Assembly: GCA_017479645.1 (NCBI GenBank)
Contig: JAFVBZ010000269.1
Span: 1-34,011, forward strand
Reading direction: 5' to 3'
Origin: Ruminiclostridium sp.
GTDB taxonomy: Bacteria; Bacillota; Clostridia; Oscillospirales; Ruminococcaceae
DNA length: 34,011 nucleotides
The position numbers and the translations under genes are program-made. Below the pieces are notes generated by a model. The model saw only the letters and a list, made by a program, of their open reading frames with translations, ran no database searches and was not told the DNA's origin. Shown in pieces: positions 30,630-34,011 of this stretch. The stretch's first letter is position 1. Each line of letters begins with the position of its first letter.

Positions 30630-31663
30630 TGCAGCTCTCCGAGCCGTTTCAGAAGCTCCCGCGCAGTATCGAGCACTGCCGTAACGTCCTCTTTCTTCAT
30701 CACGCAGGAGGGGGAATGCAGGTAGCGCGTCGGAACGGAAAGTGCCGCTGTGCGCACCCCGCCTACCGCCTTGTGAACGGCTCCGCTGTCATTTCCGCCG
30801 GCGATAAGGGATTTGGTCTGGTTCTTAACACCGATGTCGTCCGCAGCCCTGCGCGCCAGCCTGTACAGCTCACGGTCATATATCGTCGATCTGTCCATGA
30901 ACGATACCACAACGCCCTCACCGAGCCGGCAGACTTCCTTCTCGTCCTCGCTTCCGGCAATGTCGCAGGCGGTAGTCGTTTCAAGTATTACCGCAATGTC
31001 CGGCTTGACGGTGAACGCAGCGCACTGCGCACCGCGGGTCCCGATCTCCTCCTGCACCGTGAAAACGAAATACGCGTCATACGGCAGCTCCTCATTCAGC
31101 ATCGTCAGCATCACCGCACAGCCCGCACGGTCATCAAGCGCCTTGCCCTTGATAAAGCCGTCGCCGAACTCCTCATAGCTGCCCATAAAATAGCAGAAAT
31201 CGCCCTGATCGGCGTACTTTCTCGCTTCCTCGGCATTCTCCGCGCCTATATCTATCGCAAGATCCTCGATCTTCGGCTGCTTTTCCTCTTCGTCGGAAGT
31301 GAGCTGATGCAGCGCCTTCGCCGCTATCACGCCGACAGTCCCGTTCGCAAAAACCACCCTCCTGCCGAACACAACGGAAGAAGAAATGCCGCCGACAGGT
31401 GCAAATTTCAGCCGTCCGTCCTCACACACATAGGTCACGATAAAGCCCACTTCGTCCATGTGCGCACAGTACATTATCTTCTTTGCGGGAGTCTGTGCGC
31501 CCTTTTTGAATACGATCAGATTGCCGATGCTGTCAGTGGTGACGGTGCAGCCGGCAGGTATCCGGGAAGATATGAAATCGCGCACCGCGCCCTCGTCTCC
31601 GCTTGTACCGCAGAGCTTTGACAGCTTTTCCGTAAGATCGAAAAGCTCCTTGTTTTCAGACAT
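30626..31663 (-). CDS. M42 family metallo-aminopeptidase, second copy
   Basis: 345 residues of the M42 (glutamyl aminopeptidase/FrvX-like) family, dinuclear cytosolic enzymes that form tetrahedral dodecamers and trim peptides. Metal and catalytic residues are visible in MYCAHMDEVGFIV, KALDDRAGCAVML, FTVQEEIGTRGA, VILETTTACD and GGNDSGAVH. The frame opens earlier at a GTG, but GGAGG places the start at the ATG at 31663, overlapping the first M42 gene by 8 bp. It is only moderately similar to its neighbour, so the two probably differ in residue preference or form mixed complexes. Confidence 0.93.
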   Translation of the reverse strand: MSENKELFDLTEKLSKLCGTSGDEGAVRDFISSRIPAGCTVTTDSIGNLIVFKKGAQTPAKKIMYCAHMDEVGFIVTYVCEDGRLKFAPVGGISSSVVFGRRVVFANGTVGVIAAKALHQLTSDEEEKQPKIEDLAIDIGAENAEEARKYADQGDFCYFMGSYEEFGDGFIKGKALDDRAGCAVMLTMLNEELPYDAYFVFTVQEEIGTRGAQCAAFTVKPDIAVILETTTACDIAGSEDEKEVCRLGEGVVVSFMDRSTIYDRELYRLARRAADDIGVKNQTKSLIAGGNDSGAVHKAVGGVRTAALSVPTRYLHSPSCVMKKEDVTAVLDTARELLKRLGELQ

Positions 31664-32684
31664 CTCCCTCACCTCCGGTCAGAAATGCAGCCATAAGTCT
31701 GCCAACAGCTTCCACATCAACGGTATCGATCACCTCAACCGGCGTGTGCATGTACTTCAGCGGTATTGATATCAGCGCCGTGCGAATGCCGCCGTGGGAA
31801 ACGGAAATGTCGTCCGCGTCGGTGCCGGTGGAACGCCCCATGACCTCGGTCTGGAACGGTATCTTCTTATCCGCGGCAAGCTTTTTCAGCTCCACGGTGA
31901 TCTCTCTGTCAAGCACGGGTGAAACGCCGATCATCGCGCCCTTTCCCATGACTCCGCACTCGTGCTTCTTCGCGTCGGAAGTGTAGGCAAAGCTTACGTC
32001 CGTTGCGAGAGCGATGTCGGCGCGGCTGTTGAACGCGGATATTATCGCGCCCCTGCTGCCGACTTCCTCCTGCGACGCGAAAAGGACTTCTATATTATAA
32101 GGAAGCTCCCGTCCTTTCACAAGCTCCAGCGCGTGCAGGACAGCTGCCACTCCGGCGCGGTCGTCAAGCGCTTTTGCAGTGCGTCTTGTGCCTGCAAGCT
32201 TTGCAAGGCGGTTGTCTATAGTTACCCGGTCGCCGGGAGAAACGACTTTTTCTGCCGCTTCACGGCTCGGAAATCCCACATCTATCGCAATATCGGAAGT
32301 TTTCTGCGTCTTGTCCTTATTATCGGCTGCGACATGCGGCGGGAGAGTACAGATAACTCCCCGGATATCCCCGCTCTCACAGTGAACGTTGACAGTCTGT
32401 GCGGCATAGAGCCTTCTGTCGGTACCGCCGCAGTTCCCGACTTTGAGGAACCCGTCCTCGTCGATGTAGGTGACAATGAAGCCGATCTCGTCGATGTGTG
32501 CTTCGAGCATAACGGTAGGCTTTCCGTTGTTCCGGTCACCGATAAATCCGGTGACACAGCCGAATCTGTCGGCTGCTGCATCGGGAGCGTACTGCGCAAG
32601 CAAGGCTCTTGCAGCTTCACAGGCTCCGTCTTCCGCACCGGAAACGCCGTTTGCGGCACAGAGCTTTTCAAGTATTTCGTCCAT
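31656..32684 (-). CDS. M42 family metallo-aminopeptidase, first copy
   Basis: 342 residues with the full M42 set: MLEAHIDEIGFIVTYI, KALDDRAGVAAVL, FASQEEVGSRGA, LATDVSFA, and GRSTGTDADDISVSHGG near the end. The family was once called cellulase M, but members are aminopeptidases. AAAGGAAATAAT precedes the ATG. It is the first gene of an M42-M42-GNAT operon. The only promoter candidate I see on this strand is at 33052-33080, which would place the structured element at 32718-33058 in its leader. Confidence 0.94.
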   Translation of the reverse strand: MDEILEKLCAANGVSGAEDGACEAARALLAQYAPDAAADRFGCVTGFIGDRNNGKPTVMLEAHIDEIGFIVTYIDEDGFLKVGNCGGTDRRLYAAQTVNVHCESGDIRGVICTLPPHVAADNKDKTQKTSDIAIDVGFPSREAAEKVVSPGDRVTIDNRLAKLAGTRRTAKALDDRAGVAAVLHALELVKGRELPYNIEVLFASQEEVGSRGAIISAFNSRADIALATDVSFAYTSDAKKHECGVMGKGAMIGVSPVLDREITVELKKLAADKKIPFQTEVMGRSTGTDADDISVSHGGIRTALISIPLKYMHTPVEVIDTVDVEAVGRLMAAFLTGGEGDV

Positions 32685-32717
32685 ATTATTTCCTTTCGAT
32701 TAAAAACAAACTCGATC

Positions 32718-33058
32718 TTATTAATTAATGTCTGCTCATCAACCGTGAAAAGGCTTCAAAGCGCAGCTTGAAGGCTTTTTACGGTTGCAAAAGTGCAAGG
32801 AAAATTCCGAAATAAACAAATTATCCTTGCACTTTTGTTCGTCCGAAGGACGAAATGAGCTTGACATCAAGGAATGTGTTCGCCTTAAAAAGACGCTTAT
32901 GACACGACGTCATACAGAAGATTTCCAAATGCGTGCATGGACGCACGCATTAAAGAAATCTTCGAGAAAGCGTAATTTTAAGGCTTTCCGAAGTCCGCTT
33001 TGCGGATTTCGGAACAACAACTGCCAAAAGGCAGTTGTTGAGGACACATTAATTATAA
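32718..33058. ncRNA. Dense array of stacked hairpins: candidate structured RNA leader or fold-back element
   Basis: A 341-bp non-coding element between divergent M42 and M23 genes. Domain 1 is closed by ATGTC/GACAT (32728-32732/32863-32867) and GCTCAT/ATGAGC (32734-32739/32855-32860). It holds three adjacent hairpins: 32741-32786 (19-position stem), 32788-32837 (14-bp perfect stem) and 32838-32854 (7 bp). Domain 2 is closed by 32882-32898 with 32968-32984 (15 of 17 pairs) and holds hairpins at 32898-32914 and 32917-32963. Two more hairpins follow directly at 32986-33014 (13 bp) and 33015-33040 (11 bp). The ends TTATTAATTAATGT and ACATTAATTATAA are near-perfect inverted repeats. Linkers are 0-2 bases. 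Strand is unresolved: two G-U pairs favour plus, a promoter favours minus. Confidence 0.6.
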
Positions 33059-33080
33059 CACTTTACCCTTGCATTTACAA
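33052..33080 (-). promoter_or_regulatory. Candidate promoter reading into the hairpin array and the M42 operon
   Basis: TTGTAA (33080-33075), 17-bp spacer, TATAAT (33057-33052) on the minus strand. The -10 box is perfect. The RNA would start near 33045, exactly where the hairpins begin, and reach the M42 start codon after about 360 bases. The -10 box overlaps the element's terminal repeat. Confidence 0.55.
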
Positions 33081-33103
33081 GTGCGGAACCTAACATTTTT
33101 TCT

Positions 33104-33132
33104 GCATAATCCCGGAAATTATGGTAAGAATA
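33104..33132 (+). promoter_or_regulatory. Sigma-F-like forespore promoter of the SpoIIQ-like gene
   Basis: GCATA (33104-33108), 14-bp spacer, GGTAAGAATA (33123-33132). This agrees with the sigma-F pattern GYWTA and GGnrAnAnTw as known from Bacillus, with a spacer about one base short. In Bacillus, spoIIQ is a sigma-F gene. No sigma-A promoter was seen here. Confidence 0.5.
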
Positions 33133-33192
33133 TTTCCATAAAGACACGATGTCTTGAACGCACCATTACATGAACAGAAAGGAACGGAAAAT

Positions 33193-33924
33193 ATGAAAAA
33201 GGTAAGATTTACGAACGGTATACAGGGCAAGGGGTTTGCAGCGGCACTTGCGCTCAGTATATGTGCGGTGGGGCTGTCCACCTACGCTGCGTACAACGGA
33301 GCGATGAGAAGCGCCGTCACCCCGAAGGAGGAGCAGTATGACGACAATGTTTTCATTTTCACGGAGCCGGCGGAGACTGTAAACGCGGAGAAGACGGGAA
33401 TACCGAAGGAGACCGCGAAAGCGACAGAAGCTGCTGTTGAGGAGTATGCCGTGCCAATCACGGAGGAGCCTGCCGAAACGGCGCTTGCCGATGAAGCCGG
33501 GCTTATATTCAAGAGCGCAAAGACTGTCCCGATAGCGGACGGAAAGGTGATAAACCCGTACAGCGGCGGCGAGCTTGTAAAGAGCGAGACACTCGGAGTA
33601 TGGAAGACCCACGACGGCGCGGATATTGCCGCTCCTCTCGGCACGGCGGTTTCGGCGATGATGAAGGGAACGGTGACGGAAGTAAAGAATGATCCGCTCT
33701 GGGGAGTCTCGGTGACGATCGATCACGGGGACGGTGTGATCGGCTATTACTCGAATCTTGACACGAACGTGAGTGTTAAGGCGGGGCAGGAAGTAGCCAT
33801 GGGCGAGATCATAGGTCAGGTAGGCAATACCGCGGACATCGAGTGCAAGCTCGAACCGCATCTCCATTTCGGCGTGACCGTCGGCGGCGCCTGGACAGAC
33901 CCAATGAAGTTCGTCGAGAGTTAA
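33193..33924 (+). CDS. M23/LytM-domain membrane protein, SpoIIQ-like
   Basis: 243 residues. One N-terminal membrane helix (about 14-35), a Glu/Ala-rich linker (about 45-105) and a C-terminal LytM domain. The zinc ligands appear intact: His140 and Asp144 in THDGAD, and His223-x-His225 in PHLHFGV. VGNTADIECKLEPHLHFGV is the pattern of SpoIIQ, the forespore protein that pairs with SpoIIIAH across the engulfing membranes; clostridial forms often keep the metal site. A general M23 endopeptidase is the alternative. The ATG at 33193 is set by AAAGGAACGG. The sigma-F-like promoter upstream supports the sporulation role. Confidence 0.78.
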   Translation: MKKVRFTNGIQGKGFAAALALSICAVGLSTYAAYNGAMRSAVTPKEEQYDDNVFIFTEPAETVNAEKTGIPKETAKATEAAVEEYAVPITEEPAETALADEAGLIFKSAKTVPIADGKVINPYSGGELVKSETLGVWKTHDGADIAAPLGTAVSAMMKGTVTEVKNDPLWGVSVTIDHGDGVIGYYSNLDTNVSVKAGQEVAMGEIIGQVGNTADIECKLEPHLHFGVTVGGAWTDPMKFVES

Positions 33925-33949
33925 GAGAGAGATGAGAGAGATGAGAGAA
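33924..33949 (+). repeat. Short tandem GAGAGAT tract at the end of the M23 gene
   Basis: Purine-rich copies of GAGAGAT/GAGAGAA directly after the stop codon, resembling on the other strand the TCTC-type repeats at 18452-18488. The last 60 bases of the window hold a GCACGC/GCGTGC palindrome (33976-33991) and no gene. Confidence 0.6.
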
Positions 33950-34011
33950 GGGGCTCTGCTTCGGCTGCTCTATATGCACGCGTCGTGCGTGCCTTTTGGC
34001 AGCCTACTCAC

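Noticed and set aside
30629-31621. 330-codon open frame on the plus strand
   Set aside because: Antisense shadow of an M42 peptidase with all catalytic motifs intact.
32917-32963. Hexaloop ATGGAC (A1, G4) in this hairpin as an ANTAR target
   Set aside because: ANTAR targets need two adjacent hexaloop hairpins before a terminator; the neighbouring loops are 5, 8 and 22 bases and no T run follows.
32785-33093. 102-codon open frame across the hairpin array
   Set aside because: It runs through both arms of several perfect stems, has no ribosome binding site and reads as a by-product of the palindromes.

Overview
The window reads as chromosomal DNA from an anaerobic, Gram-positive, Ruminococcus-like member of the Oscillospiraceae. 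The pointers are a secreted protein with a type I dockerin, a GH94 cellobiose phosphorylase, consensus -35/-10 promoters with 17-bp spacers, AGGAGG-type ribosome binding sites, and spore germination genes. The genus is an inference; no rRNA or tRNA gene lies in the window.

Layout. 1-360: left copy of a repeat family (B) with 100-bp tandem units. 361-2413: ECF sigma factor with an overlapping single-pass regulator. 2655-3788 (-): secreted fibronectin type III protein whose promoter is flanked by twin palindromes. 3974-5381 (-): trmL-degV. 5495-9149 (-): gerA-gerB-gerC type germinant receptor operon. 9335-10359: DUF421/DUF4363 pair. 10384-10773 (-): TIGR04086-type membrane protein. 10990-12871: AI-2E family transporter and PH-domain protein. 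13047-15431: dockerin protein. 15643-18024: cellobiose phosphorylase behind repeated operator-like sites. 18025-18496: repeats. 18497-19632: pgsA and an ANTAR protein. 19798-20796: two membrane proteins of unknown role. 20902-23756: leuC-leuD-leuB. 23952-27829 (-): NUDIX, rimO, pncA, pncB. 27938-28311: a complete type I toxin-antitoxin locus with a 30-residue toxin. 28344-29606 (-): methionine gamma-lyase-like PLP enzyme. 29889-32684 (-): two M42 aminopeptidases and a GNAT protein. 32718-33058: a 341-bp element made almost entirely of stacked hairpins. 33193-33924: SpoIIQ-like LytM protein behind a sigma-F-like promoter.

Together: the dockerin protein and cellobiose phosphorylase fit cellulose or glucan use, pncA and pncB form an NAD salvage step, leuCDB covers the middle of leucine synthesis, and the ger operon plus the SpoIIQ-like gene suggest that the cell sporulates. 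The intergenic DNA is unusually rich in palindromic modules. Six copies of a modular family (A) share the core ATGACCGTAACACGGAA. Two inverted copies of family B bracket about 18 kb.

The most unusual object is the hairpin array at 32718-33058. It folds on paper into a four-way junction, a three-way junction and two more hairpins with almost no unpaired linkers. A plausible minus-strand promoter sits at its edge, so it may be a very long structured leader of the M42 operon, or a fold-back mobile element. The type I toxin-antitoxin locus is the clearest complete regulatory system.
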